Part shown: positions 1-8,403 of the stretch, piece after piece | Layout: each line of letters opens with the position of its first letter | How positions within the stretch are numbered: position 1 is the stretch's first letter | Assembly: GCA_017961345.1 (NCBI GenBank) | Contig: JAGCXP010000035.1 | Coordinates: 1 to 64,000, forward strand | From: Bacteroidales bacterium | GTDB lineage: Bacteria; Bacteroidota; Bacteroidia; Bacteroidales; UBA932 | Reading direction: 5' to 3' | Length of the DNA: 64,000 nucleotides | Translations under genes and position numbers: made by a program | Notes under the pieces: generated by a model | Databases searched by the model: none | What the model was told of the DNA's origin: nothing | The model's input: only the letters and a program-made list of their open reading frames with translations

Positions 1-3
1 ATG

Positions 4-80
4 GGCCAAAAACGTAGTGGAGCAATGCTGCAGCACGGCGCCACTTCGTATTGAGGCCAAAAACAGCGTGGAGCTATGCT
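4..80. repeat. Two imperfect 26-bp direct repeats
   Basis: GGCCAAAAAC starts two related 26-bp units at 4-29 and 55-80, 51 bp apart. They differ at about four positions and both end in GTGGAGC(A/T)ATGCT or close to it. The first lies at the window edge, so more copies may sit upstream. Their function is unknown. Two degenerate copies are too few to call a CRISPR array. Confidence 0.35.
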
Positions 81-244
81 CAATCACAAAATGCGGAGCG
101 GCAGGGAGGCGTTTGGCCGATCATTTGTCCGAAGGGGCCGCGAAGCGTCTGGAGGACAAATGCCCCCCTGCCGGCCGCGAAAGCGGCAAGCGAGGAGCGC
201 CAGTGCGTCGCCGCGAAAAGCACACGCGCGAACGAAAAATTTCG
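81..244. other. Intergenic region with nested inverted repeats
   Basis: No convincing gene lies here. A perfect 9-bp inverted repeat, CATTTGTCC (122-130) and GGACAAATG (154-162), is nested inside a longer imperfect one pairing 101-115 with 157-171. The two right arms share bases, so an RNA could adopt one of two alternative hairpins. This is structure only; no known RNA family was recognised. Confidence 0.3.
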
Positions 245-252
245 TATATTTG
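245..252 (+). promoter_or_regulatory. Bacteroidetes -7 element for the TM2 gene
   Basis: TATATTTG matches the Bacteroidetes -7 consensus TAnnTTTG and lies 29 bp before the ATG at 282. No clear TTTG -33 element is seen at the usual 19-21 bp spacing, so the assignment is moderate. Confidence 0.5.
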
Positions 253-281
253 CACAAACCAAAACCTAATAATTGTCAGTT

Positions 282-488
282 ATGAACGAAAAGAATCGCA
301 TTGCAGCCGGTGTCCTGGCCATTCTCCTTGGCGGACTTGGCATCCACAAATTCTACATGGGAAAAACCGGAATGGGCATCCTCTATCTGGTCTTCTGCTG
401 GACCGGCATCCCCTCCCTCGCCGGCCTTATCGAGGGCATCATCTACATCTGCGAATCCGACGAAAAATTCGCCTCTCGTCTGGTGTAA
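282..488 (+). CDS. TM2 domain-containing small membrane protein
   Basis: A 68-residue protein made almost entirely of a TM2 domain: two hydrophobic helices (about residues 7-25 and 29-52) around the hallmark GIHKFYMGKTGMG loop, with a short charged tail. TM2 proteins sit in the membrane and their biochemical role is mostly unknown. The ATG at 282 is preferred over an in-frame TTG at 273 because it follows the -7 element and opens directly on the conserved lysine/hydrophobic start. The gene stands alone on the plus strand, with an intrinsic terminator right behind it and the convergent Rnf operon beyond. Confidence 0.85.
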   Translation: MNEKNRIAAGVLAILLGGLGIHKFYMGKTGMGILYLVFCWTGIPSLAGLIEGIIYICESDEKFASRLV

Positions 489-508
489 AGTCTCGATGAA
501 CAAAACAA

Positions 509-541
509 ACAAAGGCGCCCTTTCGGACGCCTTTTGTTTTT
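509..541. terminator. Bidirectional intrinsic terminator
   Basis: A stem formed by AAAGGCGCCC and GGACGCCTTT around a short loop is flanked by A-rich and T-rich tracts. It can end the TM2 transcript on the plus strand and the rnf transcript, whose last stop is at 608, on the minus strand. Confidence 0.75.
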
Positions 542-607
542 AGCACTGCAGTCGAAATAGCGGCGAGTGAGCGCCGGCATGCCAGCACGCTCGCAAAAAG
601 CAACGGC

Positions 608-1210
608 CTAATACACCATCCCGCTGAAACCCATAAAGGCGAGCGCGAGAAGGCCGGCGGTAACCAGCGCGATGGGAACGCCCTTGAAGGCCTCGGGGAC
701 TTTGTTGAAGGAGAGATGCTCCCGCAGTCCGGCGAAAAGAATCATCGCGAGCCCGTAACCCAGGGAGGTGGCGAAGGCATAAACCGTCGCCTCGGCCAGA
801 TTGAAAAGATGGGGCTGTCCGCCGAAGAACGAAAACTCCTTCGTCACGACATTGAGCGCCACACCGAGCACGGCGCAGTTGGTGGTAATCAGCGGAAGAA
901 AGATACCCAGCGCCTTGTACAGGGAAGGGCTGATCTTCTTCAAGACGATTTCCACCATCTGGACCAGCGCCGCAATCACCAGAATGAAAACGATGGTCTG
1001 CAGATAGGCGATATCGAAGGAAAGCAGGAGTTTGTTCAGCAGGAAGGTCACGACCGTAGCGAGGGTTATTACGAAACAGACGGCCCCGCTCATGCCCGCG
1101 GCCGTACTCACTTTCGAAGAGACGCCCAGGAACGGGCATACGCCCAGGAACTGGCTCAGCAGGATGTTGTTGACGAAAATCGCCGAAATAATAATAAAGA
1201 GGTATTCCAT
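608..1210 (-). CDS. rnfA: Rnf electron transport complex subunit A
   Basis: RnfA is a six-helix inner-membrane subunit of the ferredoxin:NAD+ oxidoreductase that couples electron flow to ion pumping. The 200-residue protein has the family length, and the conserved half-membrane cysteine motif SQFLGVCPFLGVSS appears near residue 20 (ligand for a membrane iron-sulfur centre shared with RnfE). It is the last gene of an rseC-like/rnfBCDGEA operon; its ATG lies 11 bp after the rnfE stop. RnfA and RnfE are homologous, and the gene order together with the SQFLG motif identifies this one as RnfA. Confidence 0.95.
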   Translation of the reverse strand: MEYLFIIISAIFVNNILLSQFLGVCPFLGVSSKVSTAAGMSGAVCFVITLATVVTFLLNKLLLSFDIAYLQTIVFILVIAALVQMVEIVLKKISPSLYKALGIFLPLITTNCAVLGVALNVVTKEFSFFGGQPHLFNLAEATVYAFATSLGYGLAMILFAGLREHLSFNKVPEAFKGVPIALVTAGLLALAFMGFSGMVY

Positions 1211-1221
1211 AAACGCGTCTC

Positions 1222-1803
1222 CTATTTGGTCAGTTTCTTAAAGGCCACGATCAGGTAAGCCAGCACGATGAAAGCACCGGGAGCCAGCACGAAAGCCAGG
1301 ATGTTGTAGTCGGAAGGAATAATCCGCCAGCCGAAAAGACTGCCTCCGCCTAGCAGTTCGCGCACCGCACCCAGCAGCGTCAGGGCCAGGGTGAAGCCCA
1401 GTCCGATGCCGACCCCGTCCAGGGCCGAATCCACCACGCCGTTCTTATTGGCAAACGCCTCCGCACGGCCCAGGATGATACAGTTCACCACAATCAGCGG
1501 GATAAAGAGACCCAGCGTCGCATAAATATCCGGCACATAGGCCTGCATCAGCAGTTGCAGCAGCGTAACGAAGGTGGCGATCACCACAATGTACGAAGGG
1601 ATGCGCACCTTGTCGGGGATGAAACGCGCGATGGCCGAAATGGTCATGTTCGAGAGAATGAGCACAGCCATCGTCGCCAGGCCCATGCTCATACCATTCA
1701 AAGCGGACGTGGTGGTAGCCAGCGTCGGGCATATACCCAGCAGCAGGACGAAGGTCGGGTTCTCCTTGACGATGCCCCGCACAATAATCTGAAGTTTATT
1801 CAT
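1222..1803 (-). CDS. rnfE: Rnf electron transport complex subunit E
   Basis: The 193-residue polytopic membrane subunit RnfE pairs with RnfA in the Rnf complex. It carries the family's GICPTLATTTSALNGMSMG segment, with the cysteine near residue 25 that is thought to ligate the shared [2Fe-2S] centre. Six hydrophobic helices are evident. The start overlaps the end of rnfG by 8 bp, which suggests translational coupling. It follows the standard order B-C-D-G-E-A. Confidence 0.95.
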   Translation of the reverse strand: MNKLQIIVRGIVKENPTFVLLLGICPTLATTTSALNGMSMGLATMAVLILSNMTISAIARFIPDKVRIPSYIVVIATFVTLLQLLMQAYVPDIYATLGLFIPLIVVNCIILGRAEAFANKNGVVDSALDGVGIGLGFTLALTLLGAVRELLGGGSLFGWRIIPSDYNILAFVLAPGAFIVLAYLIVAFKKLTK

Positions 1804-2407
1804 TTTCGGCTCCTCCTTCCATTACGGGTTCTTCTACGGGTTCGGCCGCCTCAACGGGCCTCAACCCGGCAGCCACTTTGCAGGCATTCGCCACCGCGAG
1901 GGTATAGGCCCGGGACGTGATGGTCGAAGCCGTGATGGCGTCGATGTCCCCCCCGTCCTTTTTCACCTGCAGGGTCTTGACCGCCGGATCCAGATGGTCG
2001 AACTGGTCCTTGAAAGCCGGCTCGGTACACTTCGCACCCAGGCCCGGCGTTTCACTGTGGGACAGCACGGACGTGCTCCACACTTTTCCCTCGGCGTCGA
2101 AACCGACCATCACCTCCAGCGTTCCGCCGAATCCGGTCACTTTGGAAATGACGGCATAGCCGCTCACGAGCGTATCCGTCGTGGCAATGTAGCAGCGATA
2201 GTCCTGCCCGTCCAGCGAGACCGCCTCTTCCTTCGCGTCTTCAAAGGAAGGTAGCACGGCGGAAAGGGCGTTGAACGTCTTCTGCTGCTGCGCTTTGGCA
2301 ATCGGCTCGGCCGTCAGGGTGTTGACAAAGCCCAGGAGCGCCGAACACACCAGGCAGATCAGCGTCAGGCACAAGGCCATGTTCAGAAATGAAGATTTGG
2401 CAGCCAT
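1796..2407 (-). CDS. rnfG: Rnf electron transport complex subunit G (FMN-binding)
   Basis: RnfG is a periplasm-facing flavoprotein with one N-terminal membrane helix (about residues 10-30) and an FMN-binding domain in which FMN is attached covalently to a threonine. The motif region DAITASTITSRAYT (about residues 155-168) is where that threonine lies. The 203-residue length is typical. The C-terminus has an acidic tail rich in Glu and Pro. It overlaps rnfE by 8 bp and starts 2 bp after the rnfD stop. Confidence 0.93.
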   Translation of the reverse strand: MAAKSSFLNMALCLTLICLVCSALLGFVNTLTAEPIAKAQQQKTFNALSAVLPSFEDAKEEAVSLDGQDYRCYIATTDTLVSGYAVISKVTGFGGTLEVMVGFDAEGKVWSTSVLSHSETPGLGAKCTEPAFKDQFDHLDPAVKTLQVKKDGGDIDAITASTITSRAYTLAVANACKVAAGLRPVEAAEPVEEPVMEGGAENE

Positions 2408-2409
2408 CC

Positions 2410-3411
2410 TTACGCCCTCCCGTATTTAGGTTGATGACAATACCGGTTGATGAGCGGCACGAAGGCGTTCATCAGCAGAATGGCGAAGCTCATACCCTCG
2501 GGATAGGCCCCGAAGTAGCGGATAAGCATCGTCTGAAGACCGATACCGAAGCCGAAGATAATGCAGCCGGTGCGGCTCATCGGGCTGGTCACGTAGTCCG
2601 TGGCCATAAAGATGGAACCCAGAAGCACGCCGCCCGTCAGCAGGTTGAAGACCGGATCGGTATAGGCCGAAGGATTGTAGAGATAGAAGATGCCGCTCAC
2701 CCCGAGGATGGTCAGCCAGATGGAGAGCGTCGTCGTGGGTTTGATGACCTTGCGGGCCAGCAGATAGACAAAACCCGCCAGCAGGGCCACGGCGCTGAGT
2801 TCACCCGCGCTGCCACCGAGGTTGACCAGCAGCATCTGCGCGTAGGAGAAGCCGTTTTCGGCAAAAATCTGATCCAGCGGAAGCCCCGCACGGAGTCCCT
2901 CGCTGACGACGCCCAGAGGGGTCGCGCCGCTGACGGCGTCCACCGGGGACAGGCTCCAGGCCGAAGCGATGGAAGCGGGCCGCGCCCAGGCGGTCATTTG
3001 CGAAGGAAAGGACACCAGCAGGAACACACGGGCCGCAATGGCCGGGTTGAAGATATTCTGCCCCAGGCCGCCGAAGGTCATTTTCACCACGCCGATGGCG
3101 AATACGCTGCCGATGACGGCCACCCACCAGGGGCAGCCCGCAGGCAGGTTCAGGGCCAAGAGTACGGCGGTCACGGCGGCACTACCGTCCGCGATGGTCA
3201 CGGGAGCCTTCATCAGGTATTTTTCAATCAGCGCCTCCGTCAGCAGGCAGGACAGGACGCAGACGCCCAACAGCAGCAATTCCGACCAGCCGTAGAACAC
3301 GAGGGAAACGACCACGGCCGGGCTGAGGGCAATCAGCACGTCCCGCATGATGGACGCGGTATTCGCACGCGCATGCAAATGGGGCGAAGGAGATACGACA
3401 AGTTGTTCCAT
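2410..3411 (-). CDS. rnfD: Rnf electron transport complex subunit D
   Basis: RnfD (333 residues) is a polytopic inner-membrane flavoprotein related to NqrB. The DAVSGATPLG motif near residue 160 contains the threonine expected to carry covalent FMN. At least eight hydrophobic stretches are visible, including LNLPAGCPWWVAVIGSVFAIG. It sits between rnfC and rnfG with almost no spacing. Together with RnfG it is expected to move electrons across the membrane between the cytosolic iron-sulfur proteins and the NADH-reactive side. Confidence 0.95.
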   Translation of the reverse strand: MEQLVVSPSPHLHARANTASIMRDVLIALSPAVVVSLVFYGWSELLLLGVCVLSCLLTEALIEKYLMKAPVTIADGSAAVTAVLLALNLPAGCPWWVAVIGSVFAIGVVKMTFGGLGQNIFNPAIAARVFLLVSFPSQMTAWARPASIASAWSLSPVDAVSGATPLGVVSEGLRAGLPLDQIFAENGFSYAQMLLVNLGGSAGELSAVALLAGFVYLLARKVIKPTTTLSIWLTILGVSGIFYLYNPSAYTDPVFNLLTGGVLLGSIFMATDYVTSPMSRTGCIIFGFGIGLQTMLIRYFGAYPEGMSFAILLMNAFVPLINRYCHQPKYGRA

Positions 3412-3412
3412 A

Positions 3413-4780
3413 TCAGTTTTTCGGTCTGGATTTAATGAGGTTCAGCACGTCGGCCTTGGCGATGCGGATGGTATCGAGCAGCGGCAGGTAGGCCGGGCAG
3501 GTGTACTGGCAACAGCCGCATTCGAGGCAGTCCTGGACGGCGTTCTGCTCGAGGGCCTGCTGGTCGCCGACTTCCGCGAGTTTCTTCAGGAGGAAGGGCT
3601 CAAGCCCCATCGGGCAGGCCTGGGCGCATTTGCCGCAGCGGATGCAGGGGCCTTCTTCCCGGCGCAGGGTCTGTTTCGCGCTCAGGTACAGGAGCGAAGA
3701 GGAGCCCTTGACGGTGGTGGCATCGAGGTTGGCGATGGCCTTTCCCATCATCGGGCCGCCGCTGACAATCTTGACGGCCTCTTCGGGCACGCCGCCGGCC
3801 ACCTGGGCGATATAACGCAGCGGAATGCCGATGCGGAAGAGATAGTTGTGCTGACGTTCGGGGGGAAGGCAGTCCCCCGTCACGCTGAGCACATTGGTCA
3901 GCAGGGGTTTTTTCTTCTGAACGGCCTCATACACGGCAAAGGAAGTGGCGACATTCTGCACGACGGCGCCCGCATCGATGGGCAGTCCCATCGATTTCAC
4001 CTGACGACCCGTCACCGCATCGATGAGTTGCTTTTCACCGCCCTGCGGATATTTCTTCTTCAAGACACGGATTTCGATATTTTCATAGTCCTTGGAAAAC
4101 AACTGCAGGAAATGCAGGGCGTCCTTCAAGGACTCGACCGCCTCGGGCTTGTTGTCTTCCACGGCCGCGATGCATTTCGGTCCGCCAAGGACTTTCTGCA
4201 TCAGGGCCGCCCCGATGAGGATTTCCCGGGGACGCTCCAGCATCATCCGGTAGTCGCTCGTGAGGTAAGGCTCGCACTCGGCGCCGTTGATAATCAGATA
4301 CTCAGCCGTCTTTCCCGGAGGGGGACAGAGTTTGATATGGGTGGGGAACGTGGCGCCGCCCAGGCCCACCACGCCGGCCGCCTTGATTCTGTCGAGGATC
4401 AACTGTTTGTCGTCCGGTAGGGGCGTAACCAGTTCGGGGGTAAGGTCGATGCCCTCCGCCCACTCGTCTTTTTCGACGTCAATGTCGATATGCATCACCA
4501 TTTTCCCGGCCAGGTCCGCTTTGGACGCGACGGCCGTCACAGTGCCGGTCACGGGTGAATGGACAAACGCGGACACGAAGCCCGCCGGTTCGGCAATGAC
4601 CTGGCCCGTCTTGACACGGTCGCCGGGCGCGACGACCGGCTTGGCGGGAGCGCCCAGATGCTGGGCCATCGAGACCGACACTTTTTCGGGCAGAGGCAGC
4701 ACTTCGATGGCGCAATCGCGGGAAAGTTTGCGGTCGGCGGGATGAACGCCGCCGATGCGGAAGGTAAATTTATTGTCCAT
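3413..4780 (-). CDS. rnfC: Rnf electron transport complex subunit C
   Basis: RnfC (455 residues) is the peripheral subunit that binds NAD(H) and FMN and carries two [4Fe-4S] clusters. Its cluster motifs are CIRCGKCAQACPMG (about residue 378) and CLECGCCQYTCPAYLP (about residue 418). The glycine-rich GVVGLGGATFPTHIK segment (about residue 136) belongs to the Complex I 51 kDa-like nucleotide-binding fold. It is the compact form without the long C-terminal alanine/lysine repeat of gammaproteobacterial RnfC. The start overlaps rnfB by 11 bp. Confidence 0.96.
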   Translation of the reverse strand: MDNKFTFRIGGVHPADRKLSRDCAIEVLPLPEKVSVSMAQHLGAPAKPVVAPGDRVKTGQVIAEPAGFVSAFVHSPVTGTVTAVASKADLAGKMVMHIDIDVEKDEWAEGIDLTPELVTPLPDDKQLILDRIKAAGVVGLGGATFPTHIKLCPPPGKTAEYLIINGAECEPYLTSDYRMMLERPREILIGAALMQKVLGGPKCIAAVEDNKPEAVESLKDALHFLQLFSKDYENIEIRVLKKKYPQGGEKQLIDAVTGRQVKSMGLPIDAGAVVQNVATSFAVYEAVQKKKPLLTNVLSVTGDCLPPERQHNYLFRIGIPLRYIAQVAGGVPEEAVKIVSGGPMMGKAIANLDATTVKGSSSLLYLSAKQTLRREEGPCIRCGKCAQACPMGLEPFLLKKLAEVGDQQALEQNAVQDCLECGCCQYTCPAYLPLLDTIRIAKADVLNLIKSRPKN

Positions 4781-5651
4781 CTTGCTGCGATTTTTGAGGT
4801 TCGGGCGCCACGGCCGGAGCGGGGGTGGGCTTGGGTTCGGGGAAATGGACGGCGTGAATGGCTCCCGTAGGACATTCCGCTACGCACTTCTTACAGAGTT
4901 TGCACTTGTTGAAATCAATGTAGGCCACATTGTTTTCGAGGGTAATCGCCTCGTGGGTGCAGACTTTCGCGCACTTCCCGCAGCCGATGCAGGCGTTCTT
5001 GCAGGCCTTGCGGGCCACGGCTCCTTTATCCTTATTGATACAACTGACGAATACGCGCATGCTGCGGGGGCCCTTGGCGCGCAGTTCAATCACACCCTTG
5101 GGGCAGGCCTTCGCGCAGGCGCCGCAGGCGGTGCACTTGCTCTCGCTGACGACCGGAAGACCCGTGACGGGATCCATCGACAGGGCACCGAACACGCAGG
5201 CGTCCACGCAGTCGCCGCAGCCCAGGCAGCCGTAACTGCAGGCGGTGTCGCCGGCATAGAGGGCGGCCTTCACGCGGCAGGATTGTTTTCCGTCATAGAC
5301 CGTGGTCTTCGGACGGGCTTCACAGCTGCCGTTGCAACGCACGACGGCCACCATCGGGGCCTTGACGGAGGCTTCGAGGCCGAGGATGGCGGCGACCTTT
5401 TTCATTACGTCGTTGCCGCCCACCGGGCAGAAGTTGTCGTCCAGGTTTCCCTTTTCCACACAGGACTGGGCGAAGGCACGGCAGCCGGCGAAACCGCAGC
5501 CACCGCAGTTGGCGCCGGGCATCACCTTTTCCACCTCGTCGATCCGGGGGTCTTCTTCCACCTTGAACTTGGAAGCGACGAGATACAGCACCATCGCCAG
5601 CACGGCACCCAGAACGGTCACCAGCACAATGGTCCACAGGATACTTGTCAT
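4770..5651 (-). CDS. rnfB: Rnf electron transport complex subunit B (polyferredoxin)
   Basis: RnfB (293 residues) accepts electrons from ferredoxin. It has an N-terminal membrane anchor (residues 3-25), a Fe-S domain with CGGCGFAGCRAFAQSC, and several ferredoxin-type cysteine clusters, for example CSYGCLGCGDCVDAC, CTACGACAKACP, CIGCGKCAKVC and CKLCKKCVAECP. The ATG at 5651 is chosen because it opens the hydrophobic anchor; an in-frame extension further upstream would run through the preceding gene. The C-terminus is Pro/Ala/Glu rich. It begins 1 bp after the RseC-like gene. Confidence 0.96.
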   Translation of the reverse strand: MTSILWTIVLVTVLGAVLAMVLYLVASKFKVEEDPRIDEVEKVMPGANCGGCGFAGCRAFAQSCVEKGNLDDNFCPVGGNDVMKKVAAILGLEASVKAPMVAVVRCNGSCEARPKTTVYDGKQSCRVKAALYAGDTACSYGCLGCGDCVDACVFGALSMDPVTGLPVVSESKCTACGACAKACPKGVIELRAKGPRSMRVFVSCINKDKGAVARKACKNACIGCGKCAKVCTHEAITLENNVAYIDFNKCKLCKKCVAECPTGAIHAVHFPEPKPTPAPAVAPEPQKSQQDGQ

Positions 5652-5652
5652 A

Positions 5653-5946
5653 TTATTGTTTGGTTTGAAAATACGTTTCCAAGCGCCCGCGCAGCAGCGC
5701 GAGGGTTCCGTAATAGAGCGCGAGGGCCGCAAAGGCGGACAAGGCGCTCCAGCCTTCCGAAAGTCCGGAAAGGTTCAGGCTCAGCAAGACGATGAGAAAA
5801 AGCAGCAGGGGCCAGAGGTAACTCAGACGGACGGCCCTTCGGGCCATTTTTTGCGGAACGTGGCAGGCCTCGTCCATCTCTCCGGCTTTTCCGCAGAGAA
5901 AACGAGCTCCACAGGCTCCGCACGCCGTATGAGCATCCTCACCCAT
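5653..5946 (-). CDS. Short RseC-like cysteine/membrane protein
   Basis: A 97-residue protein with an N-terminal cysteine cluster (CGACGARFLCG, then a further Cys near residue 26) and two hydrophobic helices (about residues 42-58 and 64-82). This is the layout of RseC/RsxC-associated SoxR-reducing family proteins, which commonly precede rnfB in Bacteroidetes. Compared with that family, the first 30-50 residues are missing, and an in-frame stop lies just upstream, so the shortening is real in this sequence. Its ATG overlaps the dnaB TGA by one base. RseC-family assignment is by cysteine spacing and context. Confidence 0.65.
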   Translation of the reverse strand: MGEDAHTACGACGARFLCGKAGEMDEACHVPQKMARRAVRLSYLWPLLLFLIVLLSLNLSGLSEGWSALSAFAALALYYGTLALLRGRLETYFQTKQ

Positions 5947-7508
5947 CAAATTCCGGTCTCACTACCCGGGGTAAAATCCATGCTTTCATCCACCGTCATC
6001 GAGTTCATCGCCGAAGGAAATTCTTCCACCTGGGGCGCGTTGGCGGCCGACTCCAGGAAAGGCAGTTCCCGGGCGTCCACGAAACGGGCTTCGCTGGCGC
6101 GGAAAATCAGTTTGATATTGCCGATTTCACCGTTACGGTGCTTGGCGATAATCAGTTCGGTATCGCCCTGGACACCATCTTCCGGTCCCAGTCCCTGGTA
6201 ATCGTAGCGATGGATCATCAGCACCATATCAGCATCCTGCTCGATGGAGCCGGACTCCCGCAGGTCGCTCAACTGGGGTTTGTTGTTGCTCTTGTCCCTT
6301 TCGAGACGGCGCAACTGGGAAAGGGCGATAATCGGGATATTGAGTTCCTTCGCGGTCGCTTTCAGGGTGCGGGAAATGGCTGCCACCTCCTGCTCGCGGA
6401 AACCGCGCAGTTCGGGAGGTCCCTGCATCAGCTGAAGGTAATCCACGACAACGAGCCGGACCCCCTTCTGTTTCACGAGTTTCTTGACCTTGCTGCGGAA
6501 CTCCATCACGGGAAGCGCGGAGGTGTCGTCGAAATAGAGCGGAGCGCTGGAAAGGGCGGCCAGGGAGGATTCGAGTTTCTCCCATTCGCCCGGCTCCAGT
6601 TTCAAACCGCCCTTGATTTTCATGGAATCGAAATGCGACTCGGAGGTCATCAGACGCTTGATCAGTTCCACACCGGACATTTCCAGAGAGAACACGGCGA
6701 CGGGGATATGGTGGTCCACCGCCGCGTTGCGGGCGATATTCATGGCCAAAGCCGTCTTACCGACGGAAGGACGGGCGGCCAGGATAATGAGGTTGCTGGG
6801 CTGGAAACCCAGGGTCATGTCGTCGAGCGTCGGGAAACCGGAAGGAACGCCGGTGTAGCGGTCGTGGTTCTTCTGGGCCTTTTCAATGCTCTCCATGGCC
6901 TCCCGGATAAGCTGGTCCACGCGTTGCGCTTCCTTCGTGGTATTCTTGTCCACGGCGTTGAACACCTCGCTCTGGGCCAGTTCGATCAGATCCTGCATAT
7001 CGACGGCATCGTCGTAGGCCGAGCCGAGGATTTTGATGGAGGCGGCAATCAGTTCACGCTGGATAAACTTCTGCTGGACGACGCCGCAATAGTATTCGAG
7101 GCGGGCGGAAGCGACCAGGTCGTTGGTGATGTCTCCGATGAAGTCGGTGCCGCCGATTTCATCCAGGGCCACCACTTCCATCTCCGCTCCGTCTTCGAAC
7201 TTGCGAAGTTTGGTATTGGCGAGCTTCTGTCCGACGGTCTGCAAATCGACCGGGACGTGGGCGTTGAAGAGTTCCTTGACGGCAGTATAGACAATCCGGT
7301 GACGCGGGTCATAGAAGGCGCGCTCATCGGGTATGGCCGCCAGCACATCATCCACGCACTCGGGATCCAGCAGCAGGGAAGCCAGTACAGACCGCTCAAA
7401 ATCAAGAGCTTGAGGTGGTATTTTACCCATCCCAAGCCCTACTTCTTCCAAATCAGGAGTGCTGTTTCCCCGCCGAGGCTTCGCCTTGGCATAGGCCACT
7501 TTCGCCAT
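5946..7508 (-). CDS. dnaB: Replicative DNA helicase
   Basis: DnaB unwinds DNA at the replication fork as a hexamer. The 520-residue protein has the N-terminal DnaB domain (about residues 30-135, starting PPQALDFERSVLASLL) and the C-terminal RecA-like domain with Walker A ARPSVGKTALAMN (about residue 244) and the DnaB-type LVVVDYLQLM Walker B. No intein is present. The C-terminal tail after the helicase core is acidic and poorly conserved. It is transcribed between the zinc-ribbon gene (22 bp upstream) and the RseC-like/rnf genes (1-bp overlap downstream), so it is likely co-transcribed with Rnf. Confidence 0.97.
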   Translation of the reverse strand: MAKVAYAKAKPRRGNSTPDLEEVGLGMGKIPPQALDFERSVLASLLLDPECVDDVLAAIPDERAFYDPRHRIVYTAVKELFNAHVPVDLQTVGQKLANTKLRKFEDGAEMEVVALDEIGGTDFIGDITNDLVASARLEYYCGVVQQKFIQRELIAASIKILGSAYDDAVDMQDLIELAQSEVFNAVDKNTTKEAQRVDQLIREAMESIEKAQKNHDRYTGVPSGFPTLDDMTLGFQPSNLIILAARPSVGKTALAMNIARNAAVDHHIPVAVFSLEMSGVELIKRLMTSESHFDSMKIKGGLKLEPGEWEKLESSLAALSSAPLYFDDTSALPVMEFRSKVKKLVKQKGVRLVVVDYLQLMQGPPELRGFREQEVAAISRTLKATAKELNIPIIALSQLRRLERDKSNNKPQLSDLRESGSIEQDADMVLMIHRYDYQGLGPEDGVQGDTELIIAKHRNGEIGNIKLIFRASEARFVDARELPFLESAANAPQVEEFPSAMNSMTVDESMDFTPGSETGI

Positions 7509-7530
7509 ATTTACCTCCTTTCGCTTCCGA

Positions 7531-8343
7531 TTAAGCGTTTACCAAAATGCGTCCGCAGTATTCGCAGATGACCAGTTTCTTGCCCGTCTTGATGTCGGCC
7601 AGGCGCTGGGGAGGAATCAGGTGCATGCAACCGCCGCAGGCCTCGTTGCCGGCCGCATCCACATACACGCCGACCACGGCGAGGTGGTTGCTGTTGCTCT
7701 CGCGGATCCGGTCGTAGGCGGTCACGGTGCGCTCGTCGAGTTTGCCGATGTATTCTTCGCGTTTGGCCTTGAGGGCTTCTTCCTCCTTGGCGGTGGACTC
7801 GATGATGGTATCGAGGTCGTTCTTCTTCGCAGCCAGGTCCTCGGAGATGATGGTCTTCTTGTCATTGGCGAGTTCCAGACGCTCTTTCAGGCCCTCGATG
7901 GCGGCATTGGCTTCGCGGATGCGTTTTTCGGCAATCTGAACGAGGAGGTCCTGGTTCTCGATTTCCTTGTTGATGGAATCGTATTCGCGGCTGTTGGAAA
8001 TCTGCTCTTCCTGGGCTTTGTATTTCTCCAGCATCGCCTTGCCGTCAGCCATGGCGGTCTTGTTCGTGGCGATAGCGAGTTTCTGCTCGTCGATGGCCGC
8101 GTTGATGTTGGCAATCTTGCTTTCGATCTGCTCCAGGCTGGCTTCCAGGGTCTCCACCTCAAGGGGCAGTTCGCCGCGCAGACGGACCAGACGGTCGATT
8201 TCCGTGTCGGTGCGCTGCAGGTGATAGAGAAGGTCCAGCTTCTCGGGAATGGCCTCCGCGGAGTCCGTGAAATTCTTCCTGATGGAAACGAAAGTCTCCC
8301 GTTTGTCGATCGGAGCCTCTACTGTTTTAGTCTTTTTTGCCAT
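7531..8343 (-). CDS. Coiled-coil protein with C4 zinc ribbon (CT398-like)
   Basis: A 270-residue protein: a long charged coiled coil (about residues 35-205) followed by a zinc ribbon formed by CGGCMHLIPPQ and CEYCGRIL at the C-terminus. This is the CT398/FlgZ-like family; members have been proposed as chaperone-like or nucleic-acid-associated proteins, but the role is not settled. It is the first gene of the dnaB-rnf transcription unit, behind a strong -33/-7 promoter. The N-terminus is lysine rich. Confidence 0.85.
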   Translation of the reverse strand: MAKKTKTVEAPIDKRETFVSIRKNFTDSAEAIPEKLDLLYHLQRTDTEIDRLVRLRGELPLEVETLEASLEQIESKIANINAAIDEQKLAIATNKTAMADGKAMLEKYKAQEEQISNSREYDSINKEIENQDLLVQIAEKRIREANAAIEGLKERLELANDKKTIISEDLAAKKNDLDTIIESTAKEEEALKAKREEYIGKLDERTVTAYDRIRESNSNHLAVVGVYVDAAGNEACGGCMHLIPPQRLADIKTGKKLVICEYCGRILVNA

Positions 8344-8372
8344 ATTGTATTTTCATTAATAATCGAGAATTG

Positions 8373-8403
8373 CAAAGGTAGATATTTTCGGAGAATTCAC
8401 AAA
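8373..8403 (-). promoter_or_regulatory. Promoter for the zinc-ribbon/dnaB/rnf operon
   Basis: On the minus strand TTTG (8403-8400) is followed after 19 bp by TACCTTTG (8380-8373), a full Bacteroidetes -33/-7 pair. The leader to the ATG at 8343 is about 25 nt. The -33 box falls on the stop region of the upstream MerR gene. Confidence 0.75.

Noticed and set aside
4..80. Possible CRISPR array
   Set aside because: Only two diverged repeats are visible, they are not palindromic in the usual way and no cas gene is present.
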